Shown here one piece after another: positions 35,289 to 46,346 of a stretch of DNA of 64,000 bases. The stretch is from Kocuria marina (lineage in GTDB: Bacteria; Actinomycetota; Actinomycetes; Actinomycetales; Micrococcaceae), in the NCBI RefSeq assembly GCF_000786655.1, contig NZ_JROM01000055.1, positions 62,001 to 126,000 on the forward strand, read 5' to 3'. Made by a program: the position numbers and the translations under genes. Each line of letters opens with the position of its first letter. The stretch's first letter is position 1. The notes beneath the pieces are model-generated. The model ran no database searches. It was given only the letters and a program-made list of their open reading frames with translations, and was not told the DNA's origin.

Positions 35289-36305
35289 ATGAAGATTCTT
35301 GTCACCGGGGGAACCGGGTACATCGGCTCGCACACGGTTCTGGCGCTGCTCGAGGCGGGGCACGACGTCGTCGTCCTGGACAACCTGTCCAATTCGACCA
35401 AGACGTCGCTCGAGCGGGTGGCGGAACTCGCCGGACGCGACGTCGCGGCGTTCGAAGAGGTGGACCTGCTGGACCGCGAGGGTCTGGACCGCGTGTTCGC
35501 GCAGCACCGCCCGGACGCCGTGATCCACTTCGCGGGGCTCAAGGCCGTGGGGGAATCGGCGCAGAAGCCGTTGTGGTACTACACGAACAACGTCAGCGGG
35601 ACCGTGAACCTGTTGTGGGCCATGGAGGAGAGCGGGTGCCGCAGCATCGTGTTCTCTTCCTCGGCCACCGTCTACGGCGCCCCGGAGACCATGCCGCTGA
35701 CCGAGAAGCTGTCCATGGACGCGCAGAATCCCTACGGGCGCACCAAGGAACACATCGAGGACATGCTCGCGGACCTCGCGGCCTCCGACGACCGCTGGTC
35801 CGTGGCCCTGCTGCGCTACTTCAACCCGGTGGGCGCGCACGAGTCCGGGCGCATCGGTGAGGACCCCTCGGGCATCCCCAACAACCTCATGCCGTTCGTC
35901 GCGCAGGTGGCCGTGGGCCGGCGCGAGAAGCTCATGGTCTTCGGAGACGACTACCCCACCCCGGACGGCACCGGCGTGCGCGACTACATCCACGTGGTGG
36001 ACCTCGCGGACGGGCACCTGCGAGCGCTGGACCGGATCACCCAGGACCACGGGGTGCACGTATGGAACCTGGGCACGGGCCGCGGGTACTCCGTGCTGGA
36101 GGTCCGCGAGGCGTTCCAGAAGGCCTCGGGCCGGGAGATCCCCTACGAGATCGCCCCGCGCCGCCCCGGCGACGCCGCCGTGTCCTACGCCGATCCCGCC
36201 TCCGCCCTCGCGGAGCTGGGCTGGTCCGCGGACCGGGACATCGACACCATGTGCCGGGACCACTGGAACTGGCAGAAGAACAACCCGAACGGTTACGACG
36301 GCTGA
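35289..36305 (+). CDS. galE: UDP-glucose 4-epimerase
   Basis: GalE interconverts UDP-glucose and UDP-galactose with a tightly bound NAD. The protein has 338 residues from the ATG at 35289. The Rossmann motif GGTGYIGSH is at 7-15, FAGLKAVGES follows, and the catalytic Ser in SSSATVYG and YxxxK (NPYGRTKEHIE) are intact. ALLRYFNPVGAHESGRIGEDP is a GalE hallmark. It stands alone between dapD and the convergent gltA and probably supplies sugar nucleotides for the cell envelope. Confidence 0.94.
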   Translation: MKILVTGGTGYIGSHTVLALLEAGHDVVVLDNLSNSTKTSLERVAELAGRDVAAFEEVDLLDREGLDRVFAQHRPDAVIHFAGLKAVGESAQKPLWYYTNNVSGTVNLLWAMEESGCRSIVFSSSATVYGAPETMPLTEKLSMDAQNPYGRTKEHIEDMLADLAASDDRWSVALLRYFNPVGAHESGRIGEDPSGIPNNLMPFVAQVAVGRREKLMVFGDDYPTPDGTGVRDYIHVVDLADGHLRALDRITQDHGVHVWNLGTGRGYSVLEVREAFQKASGREIPYEIAPRRPGDAAVSYADPASALAELGWSADRDIDTMCRDHWNWQKNNPNGYDG

Positions 36306-36447
36306 GCCACGCGGCGGCGTCGTCGGGTAGCGGTCACGGCGCGCGCTGACGACGGCCCGGCCCACCGGAGCCGCCGCGCGGCGGCGTCGTACCCCGCCCA
36401 CGCTTACCGAGCGGCGGGGACCGGCGCGTCACCGCCCCGCACTCACG

Positions 36448-36485
36448 AACGAGCCCCGATCACCGAACGGTGATCGGGGCTCGTT
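36448..36485. terminator. Terminator between galE and gltA
   Basis: A perfect 18-bp repeat (36448-36465 with 36468-36485) folds into a hairpin with a very tight loop. It ends 16 nt after the gltA stop on the minus strand. The 36306-36447 stretch is GC-rich and includes a 16-nt palindrome (36374-36389 region) but no gene. Confidence 0.8.
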
Positions 36486-36501
36486 GACCTGACCGGGGAA
36501 T

Positions 36502-37803
<1,302 letters not shown>

Positions 37804-37978
37804 GATGTGTCCTTCACGGTTCGCTAGGTGTTCCACGATGGGTTCGCGGTCCGGTTCACCCCCACGCCGTCGTGGCGGTTCGGGTCGGTGCGCACCGGGC
37901 GGGAACACGGTGTCATTCCCCACCAACCTACCCGTTGGTGTGATCGGGATTCCACTTGCCCACCCGTGTGCGGCGGGC

Positions 37979-39124
37979 TCAGACGGCGCCGGAGAGCCGT
38001 TGCACGGCAGCCGCCATGCGCTCGTCGCTCGCGGTCAGGGACAGCCGCACGTAGCCGTGCCCGGCGTCCCCGTAGAAGGTCCCGGGACCCACCACGATGC
38101 CCAGGCGGGCGAAGCGTTCCACGGTGTCCCACGTGTCCTCACCGGCGGTGGCCCACAGGTACAGTCCGGCCTCGGAGTGCTCGATCGTGAGGCCGAAGGC
38201 CTCCACGGCGGGCTTGAGCGCCTCGCGCCGCTGCCGGTAGAGGTTCTTCTGCGCCGTTACGTGCGCGGTGTCCCCCAGGGCCACGCGCATGGCTTCCTGC
38301 ACGGGATAGGGCACGATCATCCCGGCGTGCTTGCGCGAGTTGATGAGCGAGGGCATCAGCGCGGGGTCACCCGTGAGGAACGCCGCGCGGTAGCCCGCGA
38401 GGTTCGACTGCTTAGACAGCGAGTACGCACTGAACAGCAGGGACGGGTCCCCGCCGCTCACGCGCGAGTCCAGGACGGACGGCACGGGTTCGCCACCGCA
38501 TGCGGGATCCCACTGGCCCCAGCCGAGCTCGGCGTAACACTCGTCGGAGACCACCACGGCCCCCTGCGCGCGGGCCTGGTCCACGAGCTGCTTCAGGCTC
38601 GCGGCATCACGGACGATGCCCGTGGGATTGCCCGGCGAGTTGACCCACACCATGCGCACGCGCTCACGCACCGAGGGCTCGAGCTCGTCCAACGAGTCCG
38701 CGGCCACGGCCTCGGCACCGGCGATCTGTGCCCCGATGTCGTACGTGGGGTACGCGACCACGGGACGCACGACGACGTCGCCCGGGCCCAGACCCAGCAA
38801 CAGCGGCAGCCACGCGACGAGTTCCTTGGAACCCACCGTGGGCATCACGGCGTCCGGGTCCAGATCGGGCACGCCGCGACGATCGGCGAACCACGCGGCC
38901 ACGGCCTCCCGCAGCGCGGGGGTCCCGTGCGTCGTGGGATACCCGGGGGCGTCCGCGGCGGCGGCGAGCGCGTCCTGGATCACGAGCGGCGTGGGGTCCA
39001 CCGGGGTCCCGATGGACAGGTCCACCACACCGTCCGGGTGCTCCTGCGCGGTCCGGCGGTACGGCGCGAGGGAGTTCCAGGGGTAGTCGGGCAGGTCCAG
39101 GCCGAACTCGCGGGCCTCGCTCAC
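37979..39124 (-). CDS. dapC: Succinyldiaminopimelate aminotransferase
   Basis: DapC transaminates N-succinyl-2-amino-6-ketopimelate with glutamate. The 381-residue class I aminotransferase has WVNSPGNPTG, SDECYAELGW and the PLP Lys in SLSKQSNLAGYR near residue 237. Its GTG start lies 4 nt after the ferredoxin stop. The fdxA-dapC pair is common in actinobacteria, which makes DapC the best reading among similar aminotransferases. It links functionally with dapD and dapE 5 kb away. Confidence 0.9.
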   Translation of the reverse strand: MSEAREFGLDLPDYPWNSLAPYRRTAQEHPDGVVDLSIGTPVDPTPLVIQDALAAAADAPGYPTTHGTPALREAVAAWFADRRGVPDLDPDAVMPTVGSKELVAWLPLLLGLGPGDVVVRPVVAYPTYDIGAQIAGAEAVAADSLDELEPSVRERVRMVWVNSPGNPTGIVRDAASLKQLVDQARAQGAVVVSDECYAELGWGQWDPACGGEPVPSVLDSRVSGGDPSLLFSAYSLSKQSNLAGYRAAFLTGDPALMPSLINSRKHAGMIVPYPVQEAMRVALGDTAHVTAQKNLYRQRREALKPAVEAFGLTIEHSEAGLYLWATAGEDTWDTVERFARLGIVVGPGTFYGDAGHGYVRLSLTASDERMAAAVQRLSGAV

Positions 39125-39128
39125 CGGA

Positions 39129-39452
39129 TCAGTCCTGGTTCTGCGGGGGCAGTTCCGCGATCATGGGGTGGTCCTTGTGGGTGTTGCCGAGCTTGGCGGC
39201 CCCACCCGGAGAGCCCAGATCGTCGAAGAACTCCACGTTCGCCTTGTAGTACTCGGCCCATTCCTCGGGGGTGTCGTCCTCGTAGTAGATGGCCTCCACG
39301 GGGCACACCGGTTCGCACGCACCGCAGTCCACGCACTCGTCCGGGTGGATGTACAGGGAGCGCTCGCCCTCGTAGATGCAGTCCACGGGACATTCCTCCA
39401 CGCAGGCCTTGTCCTTGACGTCCACGCACGGCTGCGCAATTACGTAAGTCAC
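39129..39452 (-). CDS. fdxA: Seven-iron ferredoxin
   Basis: The 107-residue protein has the N-terminal pattern of a [3Fe-4S]/[4Fe-4S] ferredoxin: CVDVKDKACVEECPVDCIYEG and CVDCGACEPVCPVEAIYYEDD. The C-terminal extension (PEEWAEYYKANVEFFDDLG) is also typical. It carries electrons in the cytoplasm; partner enzymes are not visible here. It is directly upstream of dapC, and 62 nt separate it from the membrane protein gene. Confidence 0.95.
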   Translation of the reverse strand: MTYVIAQPCVDVKDKACVEECPVDCIYEGERSLYIHPDECVDCGACEPVCPVEAIYYEDDTPEEWAEYYKANVEFFDDLGSPGGAAKLGNTHKDHPMIAELPPQNQD

Positions 39453-39514
39453 GGTTGACGAACCTCTCCTTCTGTTCCCGAGTCCTCGACCATTCTAGCG
39501 GCGGGCATTCGAGG

Positions 39515-40000
39515 CTACCGCGCCCGCGAGCGCACCAGCCAACGCCCCGTAACAATCACGGAGGCCATGACCGCCACGAAGATCACGGCGAACCACAGCA
39601 ACCCCACGATCCCCACGGGCGCGGCCCACGTGGTGACCACGAGTGCCGAGCCCTCCCGCAGGTATGCGGTTGCCCACGCGATCACGTATGTCACGAGCCC
39701 GGGGACGGCAGCCGCCCACACGCGCCGGGTCGCGGTACCGCACCACACGCTCGCGCACAACAGCAGCGCCCCGGAGAACACGAGCCCCCACGGGAGCCAC
39801 CAGCCGTCCAGGTACCAGATGTTCGCGTGCATGGCCGTGGCCACCGCTCCCGCCGCGAGTCCCGTGAGCAGGGCCGTCACCAACGACGACGCCGCTCCCG
39901 GCCGTTGCTTCTCGGCTCCCCCGGGCGCGTGGTCGCCGGCGGTCTGCGCGGCCGGGGTGCTCTCCCACGGGGCGGTGCGGTGCGGTCCGGACGCGTTCAT
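39515..40000 (-). CDS. Small membrane protein, unrecognised
   Basis: The 161-residue protein has about 35 polar N-terminal residues and then four hydrophobic helices (about 40-58, 68-86, 92-112 and 125-152). It ends with an Arg-rich tail (GRWLVRSRAR). Trp is frequent. No family was recognised. The ATG overlaps the mshB stop by ATGA, so it is translationally coupled to mycothiol synthesis. From memory, a small membrane protein gene also follows mshB in mycobacteria. The function is unknown. Confidence 0.75.
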   Translation of the reverse strand: MNASGPHRTAPWESTPAAQTAGDHAPGGAEKQRPGAASSLVTALLTGLAAGAVATAMHANIWYLDGWWLPWGLVFSGALLLCASVWCGTATRRVWAAAVPGLVTYVIAWATAYLREGSALVVTTWAAPVGIVGLLWFAVIFVAVMASVIVTGRWLVRSRAR

Positions 40001-40902
40001 CGTCCGCCCCGACGCAACAGGCGGAAGGTCTCGGTGGTGCCGAGGGTCTGCGGCACACCGTTGGACAGCTCGTACGTGGTGTCCTGCGGATCCTCGCCCA
40101 GCATGATCTGTGTGGCGTGCGCCGCCATCGCCGCCCGCTTCACGGCCAGGTCACCGTGGATCGCCGCTTGCGGCCGTTCGTCCGAGGGGTTCACGTCGCT
40201 CTCGATCCCCCACGTCAGGGGGACGTCCCACGCGTCGTGGGCGGTGTCCGGTGCTGATGCGGCGAGGTCCACGGCGCGCAGCGTGACCCCGTGCGTGGCC
40301 ACGTGGTCCGGGTGACCGTACCCGCCGTCGTCGTCGTAGGTGATCACGGCGTGAGGACGCACCGCACGGATGACCGCGGCCACGTGGGCGGCGGCCTCCC
40401 GCGGATCCGCCGCCGTGAGTGCTGCGGGTGAGACGTCCTCGGCGGGCTGCGGGCGGCCGTCGGGCCCCCAGCTCATCCCGGAATCCAGGTACTTGTCCGC
40501 GCCGTTGGCGAAACCCACGGCGGGATCGTGGGCGGGGGGCTCCCCCGCGAAGAACCGGTCCGCGAGCCCCATGGCGGCCGCGGCGGCGTCGAGCTCACCG
40601 ACGCGGTAGAGCCCCAGCGCGGTGCCGTCGGTGTCCGGGCACCCGGGTTGGCCCACCTCCAGGTGACGCAGGGCGGGCGGAATGACCTCGCCGCGTTCGC
40701 CGCGCGTCATGGTCAGCAACACCGTGGTGGCGCCCAGCGCGCCGTAGTATCCGATGGATGCGCCGGTGACGATGGCTTCGTCGTCCGGGTGGGCGTGCAC
40801 CCACAACACGCGAGCCCGGGCGGGGTCCACGTCCCCGGGAAGCAGTGTCTCCACCGCCCCCTCGGTCGCGTGTCCCCCGCCCGGGTATCGAGGATCGGCC
40901 AC
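39997..40902 (-). CDS. mshB: Mycothiol biosynthesis deacetylase MshB
   Basis: MshB deacetylates GlcNAc-inositol, the second step of mycothiol synthesis. The protein has 301 residues from the GTG at 40902, placed 2 nt after the typA stop. The zinc motif HAHPDDEAI is near residue 37-44 and the second His motif HPDHVATH near 196. The segments GERGEVI and GFANGADKYLD are also typical. Upstream in-frame codons lie inside typA and are not used. It shows the organism makes mycothiol, which fits the maleylpyruvate isomerase-like gene at 54.6 kb. Confidence 0.9.
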   Translation of the reverse strand: MADPRYPGGGHATEGAVETLLPGDVDPARARVLWVHAHPDDEAIVTGASIGYYGALGATTVLLTMTRGERGEVIPPALRHLEVGQPGCPDTDGTALGLYRVGELDAAAAAMGLADRFFAGEPPAHDPAVGFANGADKYLDSGMSWGPDGRPQPAEDVSPAALTAADPREAAAHVAAVIRAVRPHAVITYDDDGGYGHPDHVATHGVTLRAVDLAASAPDTAHDAWDVPLTWGIESDVNPSDERPQAAIHGDLAVKRAAMAAHATQIMLGEDPQDTTYELSNGVPQTLGTTETFRLLRRGGR

Positions 40903-40904
40903 GA

Positions 40905-42812
40905 TCAGGCGCGGGCCCGCTGCCGGGCGACCTTGAGGCGCTCGTTGGCGTCCAGGACCACCTTGCGGATGCGGATGGCCTCCGGGGTGACCTCCACGCA
41001 CTCGTCCTCGCGCGCGAACTCGAGGGACTCCTCGAGCGTGAGCTTGCGCGGGGGCGTGAGGTTCTCGAAGCTGTCCGCCGTGGACGAGCGCATGTTGGTG
41101 AGCTTCTTCTCCTTGGTGATGTTCACGTCCATGTCGTCCGCGCGGGAATTCTCACCCACGATCATGCCCTCGTAGACCTCGGAGGTGGGCTCCACGAAGA
41201 ACGAGCCGCGCTCCTGAAGGTTGATCATGGCGTACGGGGTGACCACACCGGCGCGGTCCGCGATCATGGAACCGTTGGTGCGGTACTCGATCTCGCCGGC
41301 CCACGGCTCGTAGCCGTCCGCGTACGACGACGCGATGCCCGCACCGCGGGTTTCCGTGAGGAACTTGGTGCGGAAGCCGATCAGACCGCGCGAGGGGACC
41401 TTGAACTCCATGCGCACCCACCCGGTGCCGTGGTTGCTCATGCCCTTCATGCGGCCCTTGCGCGCGGCCATGAGCTGGGTGATCGCACCCAGGAACTCGT
41501 CCGGGGCGTCGATCGTCATGTGCTCGTAGGGCTCGTGGACCTTGCCGTCCACGGTCCTGGTGACCACCTGCGGCTTGCCGGCAGTGATCTCGAAGCCCTC
41601 GCGGCGCATCTGCTCCACGAGGATGGCCAGGGCCAGCTCGCCGCGGCCCTGCACCTCCCACGCGTCGGGACGCTGGGTGGGCAGCACGCGCAGCGAGACG
41701 TTGCCGATGAGCTCCTTGTCCAGGCGGTCCTTGACCTGGCGCGCGGTGACCTTGGCGCCCTTGACGCGTCCTGCCAAGGGCGACGTGTTGATCCCGATGG
41801 TCATGGAGATCGCGGGATCGTCCACCGTGATCAGCGGCAGCGGCTCAGGGTTCTCGAGGTCCGTGAGGGTCTCACCGATGGTGATGTCCTCGATCCCGGC
41901 CACGGCCACGATCTCACCGGGCCCGGCGCTCTCCGCGGGCACCCGGTCCAGGCCCTTGGTGGCCAGCAGTTCGGAGATGCGCACGCTCTTGAGGGTCCCG
42001 TCGTGACGCGCCCACGCCACGGTCTGGCCCTTCTTCAGCGTCCCGTTGAAGATACGCAGCAGGGCCAGGCGACCCAGGAAGGGGGAGGCGTCCAGGTTGG
42101 TCACGTGCGCCTGCAGCACGCCGTCCGGGTTGTAGGACGGCGCGGGGATGTGCTCGATGATGGTGCGGAACAGCGGCTCGAGGTCCTCGTTGTCCGGCAG
42201 CTCGCCGTTGCCGGGCTGGTCGGTGGAGGCACGGCCGGCCTTGCCGGAGGCGTAGACCACGGGCACGTCCAGGACGGCGTCCAGGTCCAGGTCCGGGTGG
42301 TCCTCGGCGATGTCCGAGGCCAGGCCCAGCAGCAGGTCCATGGTGTCGGAGACGACCTCGTCGATCCGGGCGTCCGGGCGGTCCACCTTGTTGACGACGA
42401 CGATCACGGGCAGTTTGGCCTCTAGGGCCTTGCGCAGCACGAACCGGGTCTGGGGCAGCGGGCCCTCGGACGCGTCCACGAGCAGCACGACGCCGTCCAC
42501 CATGGACAGACCGCGCTCCACCTCGCCGCCGAAGTCCGCGTGGCCCGGGGTGTCGATCACGTTGATCGTGATGGTCTCGCCGTCGGCCGCGGGGCCGTCG
42601 TAGAACACCGTGGTGTTCTTGGCCAGGATGGTGATGCCCTTCTCACGCTCCAGGTCGCCCGAGTCCATGACCCGTTCCTCGACCTCTCCGTGGCTGGAGA
42701 ACGCGTTCGTCTGCTGGAGCATGGCGTCGACGATGGTGGTCTTGCCGTGGTCAACGTGGGCCACGATGGCCACGTTGCGCAGATCGGCGCGCTGGGCGGT
42801 GGATTCAGACAT
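40905..42812 (-). CDS. typA: Ribosome-associated translational GTPase TypA/BipA
   Basis: The 635-residue protein begins [26 protein letters not shown], with the G1 motif at 18-26, then [14 protein letters not shown] (G3) and [15 protein letters not shown] (G4). Elongation-factor-like domains follow. The C-terminal part has the TypA-specific [16 protein letters not shown] and [26 protein letters not shown]. It acts on the ribosome in stress and cold adaptation and in ribosome assembly. An ATG 18 nt earlier has no ribosome site. It precedes mshB closely. Confidence 0.95.
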   Translation of the reverse strand: MSESTAQRADLRNVAIVAHVDHGKTTIVDAMLQQTNAFSSHGEVEERVMDSGDLEREKGITILAKNTTVFYDGPAADGETITINVIDTPGHADFGGEVERGLSMVDGVVLLVDASEGPLPQTRFVLRKALEAKLPVIVVVNKVDRPDARIDEVVSDTMDLLLGLASDIAEDHPDLDLDAVLDVPVVYASGKAGRASTDQPGNGELPDNEDLEPLFRTIIEHIPAPSYNPDGVLQAHVTNLDASPFLGRLALLRIFNGTLKKGQTVAWARHDGTLKSVRISELLATKGLDRVPAESAGPGEIVAVAGIEDITIGETLTDLENPEPLPLITVDDPAISMTIGINTSPLAGRVKGAKVTARQVKDRLDKELIGNVSLRVLPTQRPDAWEVQGRGELALAILVEQMRREGFEITAGKPQVVTRTVDGKVHEPYEHMTIDAPDEFLGAITQLMAARKGRMKGMSNHGTGWVRMEFKVPSRGLIGFRTKFLTETRGAGIASSYADGYEPWAGEIEYRTNGSMIADRAGVVTPYAMINLQERGSFFVEPTSEVYEGMIVGENSRADDMDVNITKEKKLTNMRSSTADSFENLTPPRKLTLEESLEFAREDECVEVTPEAIRIRKVVLDANERLKVARQRARA

Positions 42813-42914
42813 ACGCAAGTCTCTCTTCATGAGTGGAGGCAGAGGGGAATCGTGGAGATTCTACTCCCCTCCGCCACCACCCCGGAGCACACGTGATGCA
42901 TGTCTCCCGTGCGC

Positions 42915-44939
42915 TCAGCCGAGCAGTTCGGGGCGCTGCCAGTCCTCACCGAGCACGTGTTCGGCCACGAACGCGAGCACGGTCTCGTACCACGCCCGCG
43001 AGTTGGCCGGCTTGAGGATCCAGTGGTTCTCGTCCGGGAAGTACAGGAACCGGTGGCCCTCCACCCGGGTGCGCAACTGCAGATCGGACCACAGCTCGAG
43101 GCTCTGGGAGATCGGGACCCGGTAGTCCTTGTCTCCGTGGATCACGAGCATGGGGACCTGGATCCGCTCTACGAAGCGGTGCGGTGAGTACACGGCGGCC
43201 TGGGCGGGACCCATGGCCTCGCGCCATTCGGTGTTGTCCGTGGTGGCACCCATGGAGTCCACGTTCCACAGGGACGCGTGGGTCACGATGCACCGGAACC
43301 GGTCCGCCGTCTGCGTGGCCACCCAGTTGGCCATGTACCCGCCGTAGGAACCGCCCAGCAGGGCCTGGCGCTGCGTGTCGATGTCCGCACGCTGCGTCGT
43401 GGCCTCCACGAGGGCCATCACATCCGTGAACGGCGCGCCGCCCAGTTCCTGCTGACCGCGGTCGATCATGGCCTGCCCGTAGCCCGTGGAGATGGCCGGG
43501 TCAGGCAACAGCACGGCGTAGCCGCGGGCCACGAACGGCCACGGGTTCCAGCGCCAGCTCCACTGGTTGTTGGACGCCCACGGTCCACCGTGGACGAACA
43601 CGAGCAACGGGTGTTCGGTCCCTTCCCCCTCGGGCAGCGCGAGCCACGCGCGGATTCGCGTCCCGTCCTCGGCGGTCGTGGTGACCTCCTCGAGGCGGCC
43701 GGGGACGGCGTCGTCGGGTACGAGGCCGTCGATCCGGGTGGGCTCCGCAGAGAAGTCACGACCGGACCACGTGACGGCTTCGAGGGGATGGTCGTAGGTG
43801 GCCCGCAGTCCGTAGAACGCGTCCCCCACGGGGTGGACCGCGGAGTAGGTCCACGGCTGGTCGGCACCGCCGGCCAGGACGTCGATCGAGGGTTCGGCGT
43901 CCCGCGGGCACGTGACCCGCAGGACGATCCCGCGGCCCTGATGGTCGGACGTGCACACGAACGAGTCGTCATCGATCCACCGGGGTTCCCCCGCCCAGTA
44001 CTCGTCGGTGGGCACCACTTCCGTGTCCCGCCCCGTGCGCAGGTCGTGGACCCACAGCGAGAGCTGCATGTTGGTACCGTCGCGCCACGCCACGTCCCGC
44101 TGCAGGACGACCCGGCTGCCGTCCGGGGACATGGGCCCGGGCTCCCAGCTGTCCTCCGCATTGGCGTCCCGGAACAGCTCGGGTTCCCCGCAGCCGTCCG
44201 CCGTGAGCGGCACGCGCCACAGCTGGGACCGTTCCCAGCCCTCCGGCAACCACGCGGTCAACTGGGCGAGCAGCCAGGTGCCGTCCGGGGCGACCGAGTA
44301 GTGGGTCAACCGCCCGGCGGGCAGGTCGACGCGACGCACGGCCTCCCTGGCGTCCCGGGCGTCCGCGAGCGCGGCGGTGTCCACGAACCACAGGGCGGTC
44401 TCGGCGGCGGGGAGGTCCTGGTCCCAGTACCTGGACGGCGCGCGGTCGTAGAGCACCGGACTCGCGCCGGCTTCCTCGCGCAACTCGTGCAACTCACGAT
44501 TGCGGGCGAGCTCGTCCGGCGCGCCCTTGGCGCTCGGGTGCATGCCCGAGAGGAAGAACAGCGTGTCACCGCCCAGTTTCGGGTCCGAGATGCCCTCGGG
44601 CATGTCCAGGACCATGCGGGCCTCGCCGTGTTCGGGGAGCAGCCACAACCGCGAGCGCTTCTCGTCGTCCCCGTCCACGGGCCGGTCGGACGTGAAGTAG
44701 AGCTCCCCCGACGGCGCCGGGCACACCTCCTGGACCCCGTGGTCGCCGGAGGTCAGGGGGACAGGTGCACTATCGCCGTCGTTCGGGTGGGGTACCGACC
44801 ACGCGTGCTTGACGTAGCGCTTGCCGTCCGAGGACAGTTCCTGCCGCAGGGCGATGACCGGGCCGTTCCGCTGCGCGGTCAATCCGGTGAGTCGAGCGGT
44901 GGCCACGAGCTGTTCGGGAGTTTCATAACGGGATGTCAT
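42915..44939 (-). CDS. Prolyl oligopeptidase family serine peptidase (S9)
   Basis: The 674-residue protein has an N-terminal beta-propeller (about 1-400) with repeated strand segments such as PAPSGELYFTSDR and GDAFYGLRATYD. An alpha/beta-hydrolase domain follows. The catalytic Ser is in GGSYGGYMANW near residue 530, the Asp in HGDKDYRVP near 607 and the His in DENHWIL near 637. It resembles acylaminoacyl-peptidase/dipeptidyl aminopeptidase enzymes, with no signal peptide, so it works in the cytoplasm on short peptides. A perfect TATAAT lies 9 nt before the ATG. It is divergent from azlC. Confidence 0.92.
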   Translation of the reverse strand: MTSRYETPEQLVATARLTGLTAQRNGPVIALRQELSSDGKRYVKHAWSVPHPNDGDSAPVPLTSGDHGVQEVCPAPSGELYFTSDRPVDGDDEKRSRLWLLPEHGEARMVLDMPEGISDPKLGGDTLFFLSGMHPSAKGAPDELARNRELHELREEAGASPVLYDRAPSRYWDQDLPAAETALWFVDTAALADARDAREAVRRVDLPAGRLTHYSVAPDGTWLLAQLTAWLPEGWERSQLWRVPLTADGCGEPELFRDANAEDSWEPGPMSPDGSRVVLQRDVAWRDGTNMQLSLWVHDLRTGRDTEVVPTDEYWAGEPRWIDDDSFVCTSDHQGRGIVLRVTCPRDAEPSIDVLAGGADQPWTYSAVHPVGDAFYGLRATYDHPLEAVTWSGRDFSAEPTRIDGLVPDDAVPGRLEEVTTTAEDGTRIRAWLALPEGEGTEHPLLVFVHGGPWASNNQWSWRWNPWPFVARGYAVLLPDPAISTGYGQAMIDRGQQELGGAPFTDVMALVEATTQRADIDTQRQALLGGSYGGYMANWVATQTADRFRCIVTHASLWNVDSMGATTDNTEWREAMGPAQAAVYSPHRFVERIQVPMLVIHGDKDYRVPISQSLELWSDLQLRTRVEGHRFLYFPDENHWILKPANSRAWYETVLAFVAEHVLGEDWQRPELLG

Positions 44940-44948
44940 GTGAGCCAC

Positions 44949-44954
44949 ATTATA
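44949..44954 (-). promoter_or_regulatory. -10 element (TATAAT) of the S9 peptidase gene
   Basis: A perfect TATAAT on the minus strand ends 9 nt before the ATG at 44939, leaving a leader of only 2-3 nt. It is the strongest -10 match in the window. Confidence 0.6.
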
Positions 44955-45050
44955 GACGTGCCGGACGCGCATGAGCGACCACGTGTCACCCCACCCGCTA
45001 ACGTGGCCCTCGGCCCCGTGGCGTCGCGGTGGCGGATGGGAGCGTGACGG

Positions 45051-45758
45051 ATGAGTTCGGACAAGGGGACGCTGACGTGGGCACTGCGCGTCACGGTCCC
45101 CGTGGCCATGGGATACCTGCCCCTCGGGATGGCCTTCGGCGCCTACACGGTCTCCCTGGGATTCGCGCCGTACCTAGCGCCCCTCACGGCCCTCGTGGTC
45201 TTCGCGGGATCGATCGAGTTCCTGCTCGTGGGATTGGTCTCCGCCGGAGCCGGTCTGGTGCAGATCGCGGTGACCACACTGCTGGTCAACAGCCGGCACG
45301 TCTTCTACGGCTTCTCCTACCCCACCCACCTGTTGCATTCACCGTTCGCCAAGTTCTACGGCCCCTACGCCCTGACCGACGAGGCCTACGCGCTCATCAA
45401 CAGCGGCGTGCGCCCCACCACGCAGCACGAGCTCATGCTGATCCAGGGCATCTCCCAGTTCTACTGGGTCTTCGGTGCCGCGGTCGGGGCCGTGGCGGGC
45501 GGACTCATCCCCGAGTCCTTCGACGGTTTCGACTTCGCACTGACCGGGTTGTTCACCCTGCTGTTCATCAGCGCCCTGAGCGCGGCCACGCAGCGCGGGA
45601 CGATCGTGCTCGCCGCCCTGGCCTCCATTGCGGTGGGGCTGCTGCTGCCCCGCGACCTGTTCCTGCTCGGTGCCATGTTGTGTTACGCGGTCTTGTGTGT
45701 CGTGCTCGTCAAACGCCCGCGCCGCAGCCGCTCGAGGATCACGAAAGGCGGTGCCTGA
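45051..45758 (+). CDS. azlC: AzlC-type branched-chain amino acid exporter, large subunit
   Basis: The 235-residue membrane protein has the AzlC core: GYLPLGMAFGAYTVSLG, ALVVFAGSIEFLLVGL and LLVNSRHVFYGFSY. About seven helices are predicted by eye. AzlC with AzlD exports branched-chain amino acids (BrnFE type), and in Corynebacterium also methionine. GGGAG lies 9 nt before the ATG. azlD follows after 1 nt. No Lrp-type regulator is next to it. Confidence 0.9.
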   Translation: MSSDKGTLTWALRVTVPVAMGYLPLGMAFGAYTVSLGFAPYLAPLTALVVFAGSIEFLLVGLVSAGAGLVQIAVTTLLVNSRHVFYGFSYPTHLLHSPFAKFYGPYALTDEAYALINSGVRPTTQHELMLIQGISQFYWVFGAAVGAVAGGLIPESFDGFDFALTGLFTLLFISALSAATQRGTIVLAALASIAVGLLLPRDLFLLGAMLCYAVLCVVLVKRPRRSRSRITKGGA

Positions 45759-45759
45759 C

Positions 45760-46059
45760 ATGATCGCAGCCATCATCGTGTGCGCGGCCGTGACCTATTC
45801 CCTGCGCTTGTTCCCCGTGCTGTTGGCCCACCGGTTCCGCGATCGGGAGGACCTGCGGGAGATCTCCGCCCTCCTGCCCGCCGGACTCATGCTGATCCTG
45901 GTCGCTTACACATTGTTGGAGGCCGATTCCGGGGTGCAGCTGAGCCGATTGATTCTCGCGGCGGTGATTTCCGTAATCGTGAATGTGGTGAGCAAGAATT
46001 TCCTGATCGCATTCATCGCGGGATTCGCGGCGTATTCGCTGTCCGGTTTATTCCTGTGA
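45760..46059 (+). CDS. azlD: AzlD-type branched-chain amino acid exporter, small subunit
   Basis: The 99-residue protein has three to four membrane helices (IAAIIVCAAVTYSLRLFPVLL, LLPAGLMLILVAYTLLEA and the C-terminal pair), the size and position expected of AzlD. The start ATG lies 1 nt after the azlC stop. The second half uses many A/T-ending codons (ATT, GAT, AAT, TTA), unlike its neighbours, and the low-GC trend continues past the stop. Confidence 0.9.
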   Translation: MIAAIIVCAAVTYSLRLFPVLLAHRFRDREDLREISALLPAGLMLILVAYTLLEADSGVQLSRLILAAVISVIVNVVSKNFLIAFIAGFAAYSLSGLFL

Positions 46060-46215
46060 ATTGCCGGGGATAAACCGGATAACACGTCGACCCGCGGCAA
46101 CCCACTGCCCGTGGGTGGATGCACACGGGCGGCACGGAGCTAGGGGTGAGGCCGCACCATTAGGGCAAACATCATTTCCCTATTCCGGTGAGTGCACCCT
46201 CAACAAACTCAGGCG

Positions 46216-46235
46216 TACCTAACCCGAATTAGGTA
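46216..46235. promoter_or_regulatory. Inverted repeat TACCTAA-N6-TTAGGTA upstream of the DUF1540 gene
   Basis: A perfect 7-bp inverted repeat with a 6-bp spacer lies 111-131 bp before the DUF1540 start. The half sites resemble those of IdeR/DtxR boxes (TTAGG/CCTAA) but in the reverse order, so it is not a canonical iron box. The 46060-46346 gap is A/T-rich for this genome and otherwise has only a possible -10 (TAGTGT, 46288-46293). Confidence 0.4.
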
Positions 46236-46346
46236 ACGACCTTTTACCATAAGGGTCAACTTACTGGCGCGCCCCGAAAAACACCCGTAGTGTTCATATC
46301 AGTTCATCCGACGATCAGAGCACCACCCGAATCACAGGAGAAGATC

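Noticed and set aside
36370-36392. GC-rich 16-nt palindrome as a terminator of galE
   Set aside because: The perfect 18-bp hairpin at 36448-36485 fits better; the palindrome is expected in such GC-rich DNA.
40845-42425. A 526-codon plus-strand frame across typA
   Set aside because: It is antisense to a highly conserved GTPase and has a shadow-type composition.
46216-46235. Reading the DUF1540 upstream repeat as a canonical IdeR box
   Set aside because: Half sites are in the opposite order to TTAGG...CCTAA, so it is kept only as an inverted repeat.
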